Part shown: piece by piece, positions 27,247 to 36,395 of the stretch
Numbering within the stretch: the stretch's first letter is position 1
Layout: each line of letters begins with the position of its first letter
Source: Rhodopirellula bahusiensis
Lineage (GTDB): Bacteria > Planctomycetota > Planctomycetia > Pirellulales > Pirellulaceae
Length of the DNA stretch: 64,000 bases
Reading direction: 5' to 3'
NCBI RefSeq assembly: GCF_002727185.1
Contig: NZ_NIZW01000006.1
Coordinates: forward strand, 310,001-374,000
Position numbers and translations under genes: made by a program
Notes under the pieces: generated by a model
The model's input: only the letters and a program-made list of their open reading frames with translations
What the model was told of the DNA's origin: nothing
Databases searched by the model: none

Positions 27247-27669
27247 TCAAACGGCTGGGTCGACTTTAGGAGCGTCGAAGATGCGATTCCATTCCGTTGG
27301 TGCAACCACGCCAGTCGACGTTTCTCGCTCGGCGGCGCGACGGCAATTGATGCAATCCACCGCGTAAGGAATCGCTTTCAAACGATTCAGCGGAATCGGC
27401 TTGCCACAATCTTCGCAATCACCAAATCGGCCTTCTTCGAATTTCGCGATCGCTTCTTCGATTGCAAGCAATTCGCGACTTTCGACTTCGACCAATTGGC
27501 TATTCAGCTCGTCTTGGACCGTGTCAGCCGCCGCATCGAGGGCATCGCCGGTTTTCTGATTGTGAAGCTCCTGCAGAAGGCTGAGATCGCCCTCCAAAGC
27601 CTTTCGAAGCGCGTCTCGGCGTCGAAGCAACGTGATCCGAAGCGTCTTCAGTGTTTCATCGCGAGACAT
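27247..27669 (-). CDS. DksA/TraR-family C4 zinc-finger protein
   Basis: A 140-residue protein with an N-terminal helical hairpin (about 1-75). The DksA/TraR zinc finger follows: C-x2-C in GDCEDCGKPIP and C-x2-C in VDCINCRR (about residues 83-108). Members bind the RNA polymerase secondary channel and modulate initiation, for example in stringent control. The coiled-coil tip of E. coli DksA carries Asp residues; here the tip region contains GDALDAAADTV, so an acidic tip is plausible. The tail after residue 110 is unconserved. Transcribed away from the FHA gene. Confidence 0.85.
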   Translation of the reverse strand: MSRDETLKTLRITLLRRRDALRKALEGDLSLLQELHNQKTGDALDAAADTVQDELNSQLVEVESRELLAIEEAIAKFEEGRFGDCEDCGKPIPLNRLKAIPYAVDCINCRRAAERETSTGVVAPTEWNRIFDAPKVDPAV

Positions 27670-28197
27670 AATTCACCTCTCTGGCTGGCAAAGTGACCGA
27701 AACCGACCCAACGACGGCACTGACTGTGACGCACGCCAAGCCATTCAAGTTCACTCAAATGGAGCGTTCCTAGCTGCACACCGAGTCAAACCTCGGTTTC
27801 GTTAGGGTAGATCGAGGAAAAGCTTTCCCTCCCACCAAAGGGAACTTTTAACCGTTTTCGGGGCGCCGTCGGTGAGAAATTTCCGGTTGAAAGGAAAATC
27901 GCTTTGACGACAACCCGCGAAGCCGCAAACCCCTCCGTGGAACCAAGAGCATTCAACCAGATGCTTTCCCCCCTGCAAAGTCGCCTCGAACCCGCAAAGT
28001 TTGCCAAAACGGAACAAATGCCTTCATGCCCCTGATCGGTTCAACCGAATAAATAGAACCAAGTGGTGACTCCGAACCGCTTGAACGGCAGAGAAACGAG
28101 TCAAAATCCAGTCGGATCCTCCCCACACAGGTCCGCCACGGTCGTTTTGGTCGCGTTTCACCGTTCTCAAGAAAGCATTCCAGTGAGAAGGAACTCC
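27670..28197. other. 528-bp intergenic region between divergent dksA-like and FHA genes
   Basis: Two hairpins are visible. CCGAG-TCAAAC-CTCGG followed by TTT starts at 27781. The other, at 27818-27848, is AAAAG, a CT bulge and TTCCCT pairing with AGGGAACTTTT. These could be terminators of a short unannotated transcript or leader structures. The rest shows no coding or RNA gene that I can name. Confidence 0.45.
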
Positions 28198-31100
28198 GTG
28201 GTGGCAACTGACTCCTCGAATACACCAACACACGCCGACTCCAACTCCGCAACCGCGTTCGCGGCTCCTTCACGAACGGAGTCACTGAATCGTTCCGTCG
28301 GCGAAGGATCCGCAACGAGTTGGTTGAATCAACCACGCAACACGCCAGCGGTCGAATCTCGATCCGCCGCCGAACATTCGTCGGATCAATCGACCGGCAA
28401 ATCGCTTGGCGACCACGGCACGATGTGGAACCAAGAAGGTGCGATCGAGTTTCGAGTCCGGAGCGAAGCGCATCCCACTCGTCGACTGCGCCTCGCCGGT
28501 GCTCGATACACGCTCGGCAACGGCGTTGGATGCTCGATCCGTCTCGACGACCCGACTTTGCGTCCGCTGCACGCGGTTCTGATTCGCGACGCACATCGCA
28601 TCCTGATTCGTGCGTATTCGATTCCGTTGTTGATCAACAACGTTCGCGTCACCGAAGGAACGTTGCAACAAGGCGACGTGCTTCGATTGGGCAACTACGA
28701 ATTTGAATTGGTCCAAGCCAAGTTTGAGGAAACCAAGCAACAGAAGCCGACCACGCACCGATTCGCTGAATCAGTCCCACGACTTGCTTCCGGCAACTCG
28801 GCATCGATGTTCGATTCCAATGTCGAATTCCAGAAGGAAGCCGCGCGCTGGCACAAGCTCAAGGAAGAAGCCGAGAAACACGACCATTGGGTGCGTGAAC
28901 GACAAGAAGAACTGAAAAAGCAAGCCGATCAGATCGAGGCTCAGTTCAAGGCACTGCGTGAACGCGAGGACGAGATCCGTTCGCAAGAAACCGCCGCGGT
29001 GGAACTGCACGCGGAATTCCAAGTTCGTCATCGTGACCTCACCGAACGTCAGGACCAACTTGCCGCTCAACAGAATCAACTGGAGCAGCAACGCGAGGAC
29101 TGGAAGGTCCAACAAGAACGCCTGCAGGGCCGCGACGCTCACTACCGAACTCAGATCGAAGAGTTGTTGCTCGAAAAAGAAAGCCTGTTCGAACGGGAAC
29201 GTGACAGCGAACGACAACTGAATGAGACTCGTCAACAATTGAAGGAGTCACAAAGTCAGGCCGACGCCGCCGCGGAAGCGGTGACACAGATGCGAACCAA
29301 GTTTGCTTCGCTCAACGAACAACTGTTGGCTCTCGGTGAACAGCAAGAGTCCCTGCAAACGATGGGATTGGAACGTGTTGAAGAACACGCTCGCCAATGC
29401 AAAGAATTGTCAGCAGCTCGCGATGAAGCCGTTGCCCAACGCGAAAGTGCCAACAAAGAACGCGACGACGTTCTCGATCAAAAGGCTAGCAGCGACGCCA
29501 AACTTTACGAGACTCGCGAACGATGCGATGACTTGTTGAAAACCGAGGAATCACTGCGGGAAGAAATCGAAAGCCTGCAGATCGAAATTTCCGACGCTCG
29601 CAAAGAAGCGGAAGCGTTGCGTCGTGACTGCCAGCACGCCCGCACCACGATCGGAGAACTGGAAGCACGAGTTCGCGAATCTGAAAATCGCCACGACACC
29701 GACCGGACTTCGTGGAGCGACGAAATGGACGCCCTGCGAAATGGCGTCGATGAGCTGACGCTCAGCCTCGCGCAGGCGGAACAGCAACTCGCACAACTCC
29801 GCGAAGACAATGACAAACTTCGCGAAACGTTGTCGCTGACCGAAGAACAACGCAACGAGTTCAAGGCCAAGTACAAAACCTCGGAAAAGCAACGCATTCG
29901 CGCCGAACGTGAAGTTTCCGAAACTCGTCAACTGTTCGACCGATCCAACCGGGACCACGACGACACGCTAGATCAAATCGAACGGCTCGAGGAAGAAACC
30001 CGCCACCTAATCAGCGGAAAGAACGACGCCGAATCAAACGCCCCGGCTTCCAATGTTCGCTTGGGCATCCTCTCGGCGAGCGATTCGTTGACCGCGGATG
30101 AGGATGGCACCGAAGAAACAATCGAACCTCTCGAGTCTGCCGACGCATCCTACGCAGAAGACAACACACCTGAATCCATCACTGATGGATTGGGACTCCA
30201 TATCGCGAATGAACCAGTTCAAGACGTCACAGAGGCTGTGGCGACCGAAGAGCACGCCTCGAATGATCTGATTGATGAAGCCATGAGCGTGGTCCACGAT
30301 TCTGAAACGGATCGCTTGCTAGACGAAGCCGAAGAAAAAGCAGCGAGTTGGAGCACGCCGATCGCGGAAGAAACGGTTGAGGAAACCGACGATGAAGATG
30401 CGTGGCCAACCTACGAAAGTGCCGAGGCAGCGGACCTTCCAAACCTCGATGCACACGTTTCCAACGCAGACGCCGCGGGTGCGGACGAGTTTAGCAATGA
30501 ACCATCGAGCGTCGATGCCAACGATTCGCCTTCACCCGCTTGGCCCGACGAATCGGAATCGCTTTTGCTGCCAGCAGAACGGCTTGGCAACGATGCTGAG
30601 CTGCACAGCGACGCAGAGCAACTCAATGTTGCCGAGCCGTTGAACGATGTCATCAACAATGAAATCAATGAATCCGTCAATCTAGATAGCGGTGAAGCCA
30701 ACGCTGATTGGGCCAGCGTCTCCGAAACCGATGAAGACGACTCCGCCGAGGACGTCGACGCTCAAATGTTCGCTGCCGAATTCACCGCGGCTGCCCAAGA
30801 GGAAGCCGAGCAAATTCGCGAAGCTCGACTTTCGCAAGAATGGAATTCGGAAGAGCTCTCACCCGAGACCGTTTCCGAGTCGAACGTAGAAGCAAGTGAT
30901 GACATCCCCGTGGAAGCGTCGCTCAACGATGACAATCCATGGGCGACAGCTGATCTGGACCAGTCCTTTCCAAGCGACGAGCCATCGGCTGAACAACAAA
31001 ATTCGTTTGACGACGCGGATTCGCAATCACCTCTCAGCCTCGCTGACCAACTGATTCGCGATCTCAGCAACGAGAAGACATCGGATGAAACCGAGCTGTC

Positions 31101-31962
31101 GCTACCAAACGAAGAGTTGTCGAACGAAACCGGAACCCAAATGTGGGACGGTCAAGCGGACTACGCTCCGGAAGCGGATCTGGATGCCGGATTGCAAGAC
31201 ACCACGTCCGAGGGCTACGACTCCAACGATTTGACCTCGACGCAGCCTCACTCATGGGATCAGCAGGACTCCGAGGAACCACTCGACGTTGCAGACGAAT
31301 TTGAATCGTCACTTTCTAGCATCGAGGAAGAATCAGCTGAACTTGAATTGCCTAGCACCAATGAAGTCGCCGCCGAAACCGTTGTCGCTCCTGAGGCGGG
31401 AGAGCCGGACGACGATTCGATCGAAGCCTACATGAATCGTTTGTTGCAACGCGTTCAAAAACAGTCGGGTGACGAAGCGACACCGGCGGCTGAAAAACCT
31501 CAGAAGGCTGCTACCGAACCTGTCGAAATTCCGGTTCAGGCCGAAACGACGGACCACGATTTGGAACCAGAGGTCATCGAGCCGGTTGATCCAAACGCGC
31601 CTTTGATCCCTCGTTCGCAAGCTCCCGAACGAAACAGCAACCTGTCCGCGATGCGAGAACTGGCCAACGAATCCGCTCGCAGTGCAGTCGAACGAAGTGC
31701 CAAATCGCAATCACACAGTTCTCGTGTGCAAGCGATGGTCAAATTCGCACAAGCGGTTGTGGCTATCATCTGCGGTATCGCGGCCGTCACGTTTGTCGCC
31801 CAAGGGACGCTGAAGATCGTCGCCGCGGTTGCCGCCTTGTTGATCGCAGTCATTTGCGTCAAAGAAGGTCTGACGCTGCTGAATTCAACACGGGGCCGCT
31901 CACCCAAGCAACCTGCGGTTGACCCTGCTGAGGAAATTCACCTCGCAGAAGTCGTCGAGTGA
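28198..31962 (+). CDS. FHA-domain protein with long coiled coil, acidic region and C-terminal membrane anchor
   Basis: About 1254 residues. Domains in order: an FHA domain (about 80-172; TRRLRLAGARYTLGNG, CSIRLDDPTLRPLHAVL, VRVTEGTLQQGDVLRLGNYEFEL), the phosphothreonine-binding fold; a long Glu/Gln/Arg-rich coiled coil (about 208-605); a 500-residue very acidic, Ser/Asp/Glu-rich low-complexity region (about 606-1110); and two adjacent membrane segments (about 1180-1228) before an acidic tail. GTG 28198 (or 28201) has GAGAAGGAA just upstream and is preferred to the earlier in-frame GTG at 28063. It likely binds a phosphorylated kinase or substrate in the cytoplasm from a membrane anchor; partner unknown. 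Confidence 0.78.
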   Translation: MVATDSSNTPTHADSNSATAFAAPSRTESLNRSVGEGSATSWLNQPRNTPAVESRSAAEHSSDQSTGKSLGDHGTMWNQEGAIEFRVRSEAHPTRRLRLAGARYTLGNGVGCSIRLDDPTLRPLHAVLIRDAHRILIRAYSIPLLINNVRVTEGTLQQGDVLRLGNYEFELVQAKFEETKQQKPTTHRFAESVPRLASGNSASMFDSNVEFQKEAARWHKLKEEAEKHDHWVRERQEELKKQADQIEAQFKALREREDEIRSQETAAVELHAEFQVRHRDLTERQDQLAAQQNQLEQQREDWKVQQERLQGRDAHYRTQIEELLLEKESLFERERDSERQLNETRQQLKESQSQADAAAEAVTQMRTKFASLNEQLLALGEQQESLQTMGLERVEEHARQCKELSAARDEAVAQRESANKERDDVLDQKASSDAKLYETRERCDDLLKTEESLREEIESLQIEISDARKEAEALRRDCQHARTTIGELEARVRESENRHDTDRTSWSDEMDALRNGVDELTLSLAQAEQQLAQLREDNDKLRETLSLTEEQRNEFKAKYKTSEKQRIRAEREVSETRQLFDRSNRDHDDTLDQIERLEEETRHLISGKNDAESNAPASNVRLGILSASDSLTADEDGTEETIEPLESADASYAEDNTPESITDGLGLHIANEPVQDVTEAVATEEHASNDLIDEAMSVVHDSETDRLLDEAEEKAASWSTPIAEETVEETDDEDAWPTYESAEAADLPNLDAHVSNADAAGADEFSNEPSSVDANDSPSPAWPDESESLLLPAERLGNDAELHSDAEQLNVAEPLNDVINNEINESVNLDSGEANADWASVSETDEDDSAEDVDAQMFAAEFTAAAQEEAEQIREARLSQEWNSEELSPETVSESNVEASDDIPVEASLNDDNPWATADLDQSFPSDEPSAEQQNSFDDADSQSPLSLADQLIRDLSNEKTSDETELSLPNEELSNETGTQMWDGQADYAPEADLDAGLQDTTSEGYDSNDLTSTQPHSWDQQDSEEPLDVADEFESSLSSIEEESAELELPSTNEVAAETVVAPEAGEPDDDSIEAYMNRLLQRVQKQSGDEATPAAEKPQKAATEPVEIPVQAETTDHDLEPEVIEPVDPNAPLIPRSQAPERNSNLSAMRELANESARSAVERSAKSQSHSSRVQAMVKFAQAVVAIICGIAAVTFVAQGTLKIVAAVAALLIAVICVKEGLTLLNSTRGRSPKQPAVDPAEEIHLAEVVE

Positions 31963-31994
31963 TCGCAAGCCGTGTGTCTCTTAGTCCACGTAGC

Positions 31995-33155
31995 TCAATC
32001 TGTTGAGCTGGGATACACAGCGACTCGAACGGGTCGCTCTTGCATGGCGTACTCGAACGCTTGATCCACTTCACTGAGCGGAAAGCTTCTACCGACCAGC
32101 GATTCAAATGGAAATCGATGGTGGTTGCGTTCTAAGAATCGCAACCCGTCATCGAGATCACGAGGCAAGTAGTTGTGCAGTCCACGAATGGTCAACATTC
32201 GGCGGACCGCTTGCTCGGGATACAACGGCACGGGGTCCGATGGAAACACGGACCCAACCAACATCACGCATCCACCCATGCGAACCGACTGCAGGCAAGC
32301 TTCGACGGCGGTCGTCATTCCCGCAAAGTCGATGGCGACGTCGACTCCACGACCGTCGGTCAATTCTCGAAGCTTCAAGTGTCGTTCTTCCGCGGTCTCA
32401 GTGACAATAGCGTCAGTCGCACCAAAGGATTGTGCCAGTTTCGCTCGGTCCGCATTTGGATCTGCAACCACAACTCGCGTCGCGCCTGCTTCGCTCAGCT
32501 GTGCCGCTGCGGTCAAACCAAGCATCCCAGCACCGACGACCAGCACGGTTGAACCTTTGATCTGATGCGTTTGATTGACCAGACGAAGCGCCGCCGAAAC
32601 CGTCGCCGTCGCGCAATTGACCGGCGCAACCACTTCGTTGCTCAACGCGTCCGGAACCGGAAAGATCGGCGTTCCCGCGACCAGCACGCAATGTTCGCTC
32701 AAGCCACCGGTTGGATGACCATCGTTTGCTTCGTGTCCGTACTTGAATAGCGAATCACACTTCTGATTCAAGTCGTTGTCGCAGTAAAAACAGTGCTCAC
32801 AACCGACCGACATCGCCCAGGTGATGCGCTGCCCGATCTGAAGCGGTGCGCCGTGGTAATCCATCGGCGTGAACTCGCCGCACCACCCCACCACTTCGCC
32901 CACGATTTCGTGTCCGAGCACGCCGCGGTTGTGCCCCGACCGTCTTCCCGAAACCGTGTGCAAATCGCTTCCACACAACGTGCAACAAAGAACGCGAACG
33001 AGGACCTGGCCTTCGAGCAATGGCTTGAGCTTGCTCTTTGATTCCACGAATCGCCGCTCGGTGGAATCAAACTCCATCGCGACGTTCGGAACGTCAGCAA
33101 ACGATTCCGACTCAAAGTCGCTCTGAGTCACTGACGTCCCAGCCGAAATAGACAT
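31995..33155 (-). CDS. Zinc alcohol dehydrogenase of the phosphonate-associated type
   Basis: A 386-residue medium-chain dehydrogenase. The catalytic zinc segment reads CCTLCGSDLHTVSGRR with GHEIVGEVV. The structural zinc cysteines lie in VGCEHCFYCDNDLNQKC. The Rossmann motif is VLVVGAGMLGLTAA (about residue 200). The overall pattern matches TIGR03366, a clade I know as repeatedly linked to phosphonate-catabolism genes. Here it sits behind an XRE-cupin regulator and divergent from an FAD oxidase and phosphonatase-like gene. Its first 28 bases overlap the end of the regulator gene, so translational coupling is likely; an internal Met27 is an alternative start. It may interconvert the aldehyde product or an alcohol precursor. 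Confidence 0.87.
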   Translation of the reverse strand: MSISAGTSVTQSDFESESFADVPNVAMEFDSTERRFVESKSKLKPLLEGQVLVRVLCCTLCGSDLHTVSGRRSGHNRGVLGHEIVGEVVGWCGEFTPMDYHGAPLQIGQRITWAMSVGCEHCFYCDNDLNQKCDSLFKYGHEANDGHPTGGLSEHCVLVAGTPIFPVPDALSNEVVAPVNCATATVSAALRLVNQTHQIKGSTVLVVGAGMLGLTAAAQLSEAGATRVVVADPNADRAKLAQSFGATDAIVTETAEERHLKLRELTDGRGVDVAIDFAGMTTAVEACLQSVRMGGCVMLVGSVFPSDPVPLYPEQAVRRMLTIRGLHNYLPRDLDDGLRFLERNHHRFPFESLVGRSFPLSEVDQAFEYAMQERPVRVAVYPSSTD

Positions 33156-33682
33156 AACACTTCCGCTTCATTTGCAAATGGATTGGCCAAGCAATGCTCC
33201 ACTTCGCTATCGAAATACAAGCTGTCGCCTTTCGATAGCGTGAACTCTTGCTCGCCGTAGTAGAACCGTACTCGCCCCTTCAGCACGGTCAAGAACTCTT
33301 CGCCTTCATGGGTGCGCGGCTCACGCTCTTCGCCGCTGGGCACCTTCAACAGAAACGGATCCATCGTACGGTGGGCTCGCTCACTCGCGAGTGAGTAATA
33401 CTCGATGGACGAATCGGGATCCCGTTGAATAGCCTTTTTTTCGTCGTGCCGGACGCACACGATTTGTGGACGATCGTCCAACCCCTCCAACAAACTCGCC
33501 GTCGACACCCCCAAAGCAGTCGCCAAATCAGCGAGCGCAGGAAGCGACGGCGTGATCCGAAAGTTTTCCACCCTCGACAACCAACTTTTCGTTTGGCCGC
33601 TCTGTTGCGCCACTTCGTCCAGCGTCATCCCACGATCCAACCGCAGTTGCCGAAGACGTTGTGCTAGCTCCACCAGATTCAT
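33128..33682 (-). CDS. XRE-family regulator with cupin domain
   Basis: A 184-residue transcription factor. The N-terminal helix-turn-helix (about 6-60) is LAQRLRQLRLDRGMTLDEVAQQSGQTKSWLSRVENFRITPSL. The C-terminal cupin_2 domain (about 105-180) contains REPRTHEGEEFLTVLKGRVRFYYGEQEFTLSKGDSLYFDSEVEHCLAN, probably the effector-binding site. Such regulators usually control adjacent catabolic operons. It is the first gene of the leftward unit with the alcohol dehydrogenase, and its start is 162 bp from the divergent transporter start, so it probably controls both directions. The effector is unknown; a phosphonate or its aldehyde is inferred from context. Confidence 0.88.
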   Translation of the reverse strand: MNLVELAQRLRQLRLDRGMTLDEVAQQSGQTKSWLSRVENFRITPSLPALADLATALGVSTASLLEGLDDRPQIVCVRHDEKKAIQRDPDSSIEYYSLASERAHRTMDPFLLKVPSGEEREPRTHEGEEFLTVLKGRVRFYYGEQEFTLSKGDSLYFDSEVEHCLANPFANEAEVLCLFRLGRQ

Positions 33683-33844
33683 TCACCGACTCCGTGTCGC
33701 ACGCAATATGAGGATCGGGTGAAAAATCCTCCGCTCGTGTTGACTGTAAAGAAACATTGTTGCACCATCGCGAACTCACGTCCAGGCATTGCGTCGCACC
33801 GCCGCAGCTTTCCTTCACACAATCTACATTCCACGCGTGACATC
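33683..33844. promoter_or_regulatory. Divergent regulatory region of the phosphonate-type locus
   Basis: 162 bp between the start codons of the XRE-cupin regulator and the MFS transporter. TTGACT near 33739 could be a rightward -35, but I see no good -10 at the right spacing, and no strong operator palindrome. Assigned on position only. Confidence 0.45.
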
Positions 33845-35188
33845 ATGGCTATGACCACGGATGCTTCCCTTGATGGGCAAGCAACGATCGCGCGGGACAG
33901 CCTCATCACCCGTTGGTTGTCGGGTACGAATCCAACGGCCTTCTCGATCTACTGCATCGTTGCGGCTTTCGGAACCTACTTTTGCATGTATGCGTTTCGA
34001 AAGCCGTTCACTGCCGCCACCTATGATGGCATGATCGCATTTGGCGTTGGCTACAAAACAATTCTGATCACGTCACAAGTCGCCGGATACACCCTTTCAA
34101 AGTTTGTAGGCATCAAAGTTGTCTCCGAGATGCCAGCTCGCTATCGAGCGATCTCAATTGTCGCTTTGATCGCAATAGCAGAGTTCGCGCTGCTACTGTT
34201 TGCCGTCACGCCGGTCCCCTGGAATTTCGTTTGGCTGTTCGTCAATGGATTGCCGCTCGGAATGGTCTTCGGTTTGGTGCTCGGTTTCTTAGAAGGACGC
34301 GCCGTCACCGAAGCTCTGTCAGCAGGATTGTGTGCAAGCTTCATTCTGTCGTCTGGTTTCGTGAAATCCGTTGGTCGGACTCTGATCGAAAGTCACGGCG
34401 TCGATACGTTTTGGATGCCAGCCATGACAGGCCTCTTCTTCGTTGGTCCTCTGTTGTTGTTCGTCTGGATGCTATCGCAAATCCCCGCACCGTCGGCGAC
34501 CGATGAACAATTGCGATCCAAACGATCACCGATGAACGGGGAACAACGCCTTGCCTATTGGCGTCGTCACGCGTTCGGATTGACCGGACTGCTTTCGATC
34601 TATGTCCTGCTCACCGTCATCCGCAGCTTGCGAGACGATTTCGCGATCGAAATCTGGAGTGAACTTGGCGTGGAAAACGAACCCACGGTGTTCGCCCGTT
34701 CGGAATTCTGGGTGATGATTGGCGTGGTTGTCATTTCGGGGCTCACCAGTTTGATTCGCAACAACCGCACCGCGTTTCTATCGGCCCTTGGATTGCTCGT
34801 GGCTGGGTTTGTGATCGTCGTCGCATCGGTGGTTGGCCAAACCTACGGACAACTTTCACCGATGGCGTTCATGGTGCTGCTGGGACTTGGGATGTATATC
34901 CCGTATGTTGCCTTCCATACCACCGTGTTTGAACGCATGATCGCCGCACTTCGAGAAACGGGCACGATCGGCTACTTGATGTACTTGGCCGATGCCCTTG
35001 GGTACCTCGGCTACGTCGGTGTGATGTTTTATCGCAACTCAGTCACTTCCGATCACAACTTTTTGTCGCTGATGAACCGAACCTCCGTGGTGGTCGCAGC
35101 GTTGGCAAGTGTCATCACGATCTTCCTTTGCATGCACTACACAACCAAGATTCCTCGCAGCGAACCAATCGCTGACGAGAACAACTGA
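33845..35188 (+). CDS. MFS transporter (DUF5690-like), probable uptake of phosphorylated/phosphonate substrate
   Basis: A 447-residue permease with about 11-12 hydrophobic segments in two halves. ATG 33845 leads into a short polar N-terminus; the frame opens earlier at 33719 without homology. The sequence resembles DUF5690-type MFS proteins. In the first helix it has YAFRKPF and in the seventh YVLLTVIRSLRDDFAIEIW, positions that look like the two substrate-binding arginine sites of the organophosphate antiporter GlpT (Arg45 and Arg269). The comparison is from memory, not a computed alignment. First gene of the rightward unit; 34 bp before the FAD oxidase. No Phn ABC transporter is present, so this is the likely importer. 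Confidence 0.8.
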   Translation: MAMTTDASLDGQATIARDSLITRWLSGTNPTAFSIYCIVAAFGTYFCMYAFRKPFTAATYDGMIAFGVGYKTILITSQVAGYTLSKFVGIKVVSEMPARYRAISIVALIAIAEFALLLFAVTPVPWNFVWLFVNGLPLGMVFGLVLGFLEGRAVTEALSAGLCASFILSSGFVKSVGRTLIESHGVDTFWMPAMTGLFFVGPLLLFVWMLSQIPAPSATDEQLRSKRSPMNGEQRLAYWRRHAFGLTGLLSIYVLLTVIRSLRDDFAIEIWSELGVENEPTVFARSEFWVMIGVVVISGLTSLIRNNRTAFLSALGLLVAGFVIVVASVVGQTYGQLSPMAFMVLLGLGMYIPYVAFHTTVFERMIAALRETGTIGYLMYLADALGYLGYVGVMFYRNSVTSDHNFLSLMNRTSVVVAALASVITIFLCMHYTTKIPRSEPIADENN

Positions 35189-35222
35189 AACGCGAAGCTC
35201 TTTGCCCACTCCAAACTCAACC

Positions 35223-36395
35223 ATGACCGCTGACACTCACCACTCCGACTTGGTCGTCATCGGCGGCGGAGTTCTCGGAAGCTTCTATGCTTATCACGCG
35301 TTGCAACGTGGTTTGCGGGTGAAGCTGGTGGAACGCAACTCGCGACCAAGCGATGCAACGGTTCGTAACTTTGGGCAGGTCGTCCCATCAGGACTGGACC
35401 AAAACTGGCAAAAACACGGCCGCGAAAGCCTCCGGATTTACAAAGAGATCCAAGCGCAAACTGATATCTCGTTACAGCAAAACGGAAGCATCTACATCGC
35501 CTCGGACGATGAAGAATGTACGTTGATCGAGGAACTGCATCAGATCAATCGTGAGACCGAGTATCACTCAGAACTATTGACGGCAGAACAGTGCCGAGCA
35601 AGGTACCCCAATCTTCGCAGTGACTACTGCCGTGGTGGTCTCTTCTTCCCAGCAGAGGTTTCCGTCAATCCGAGACGGATGATCCATCATCTGCACGAAC
35701 ACTTGCGAACTCAATCGAACTTTGAGCCACGATTTGAGACTTTGATCCAACAAGTGAATCCGGTCCGGTCGGATCTGATCGAACTTGAAACTTCGCGAGG
35801 TGAAAAGTTTTCAGCCAACAAAGTCATCGTCTGCTGCGGTGCAGAATTTCAAACTCTGTTCCCGGAACATTTTCGTCAAAGCGAGATGAAGCTTTGCAAA
35901 TTGCAAATGCTCCGACTCGCACCTCAAAAACAATCCGTTCTCCCTGGAAATATCCTGACTGGATTGTCGATTCGCCGCTACGAAAGCTTCTCCCAGTGCC
36001 CCTCTTGGGACGCAATCAAAGCCACCGAGTCCAAGGACACGTTCGCTCATCAATGGGGCCTGCACATCTTGTTCAAACAAGAGCTCGATGGCGGCATCAT
36101 CCTGGGCGACTCACATGAGTACACCTCCGCCGACCATCCCAGCGGTCTCGATTTTGACGTTCGTTCGGATGTCAACTACGCCATCTTGATGGAAGCAAAG
36201 CGTATCATGGACCTTCCGTCCTGGGATGTCGAAGCTTCTTGGTATGGCATTTACAGTCAAACGTCTCAACCTTCTGGCATTCACCTTGAAACGATCTTCC
36301 CGAACGTGCATATCACCACGGGGATTGGCGGCAAAGGAATGACCAGTAGCGCAGGCTTCACACAACACCATCTCACCGAGATTTACAATGATTGA
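35223..36395 (+). CDS. FAD-dependent oxidoreductase of the aminophosphonate-associated clade
   Basis: A 390-residue DAO-family flavoprotein with the dinucleotide motif VVIGGGVLGSFYAYHAL near the start and GIGGKGMTSSAGFT near the C-terminus. The signature RNFGQVVPSGLDQNW and the pairing with a phosphonatase-like HAD gene match TIGR03364. That clade is proposed to oxidatively deaminate an aminoethylphosphonate derivative to the aldehyde. ATG 35223 is used; the frame extends upstream inside the transporter gene. The stop overlaps the start of the HAD gene by 8 bp (ATGATTGA), indicating translational coupling. The exact substrate (aminoethylphosphonate, N-methyl or hydroxy derivative) cannot be read from sequence. 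Confidence 0.88.
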   Translation: MTADTHHSDLVVIGGGVLGSFYAYHALQRGLRVKLVERNSRPSDATVRNFGQVVPSGLDQNWQKHGRESLRIYKEIQAQTDISLQQNGSIYIASDDEECTLIEELHQINRETEYHSELLTAEQCRARYPNLRSDYCRGGLFFPAEVSVNPRRMIHHLHEHLRTQSNFEPRFETLIQQVNPVRSDLIELETSRGEKFSANKVIVCCGAEFQTLFPEHFRQSEMKLCKLQMLRLAPQKQSVLPGNILTGLSIRRYESFSQCPSWDAIKATESKDTFAHQWGLHILFKQELDGGIILGDSHEYTSADHPSGLDFDVRSDVNYAILMEAKRIMDLPSWDVEASWYGIYSQTSQPSGIHLETIFPNVHITTGIGGKGMTSSAGFTQHHLTEIYND

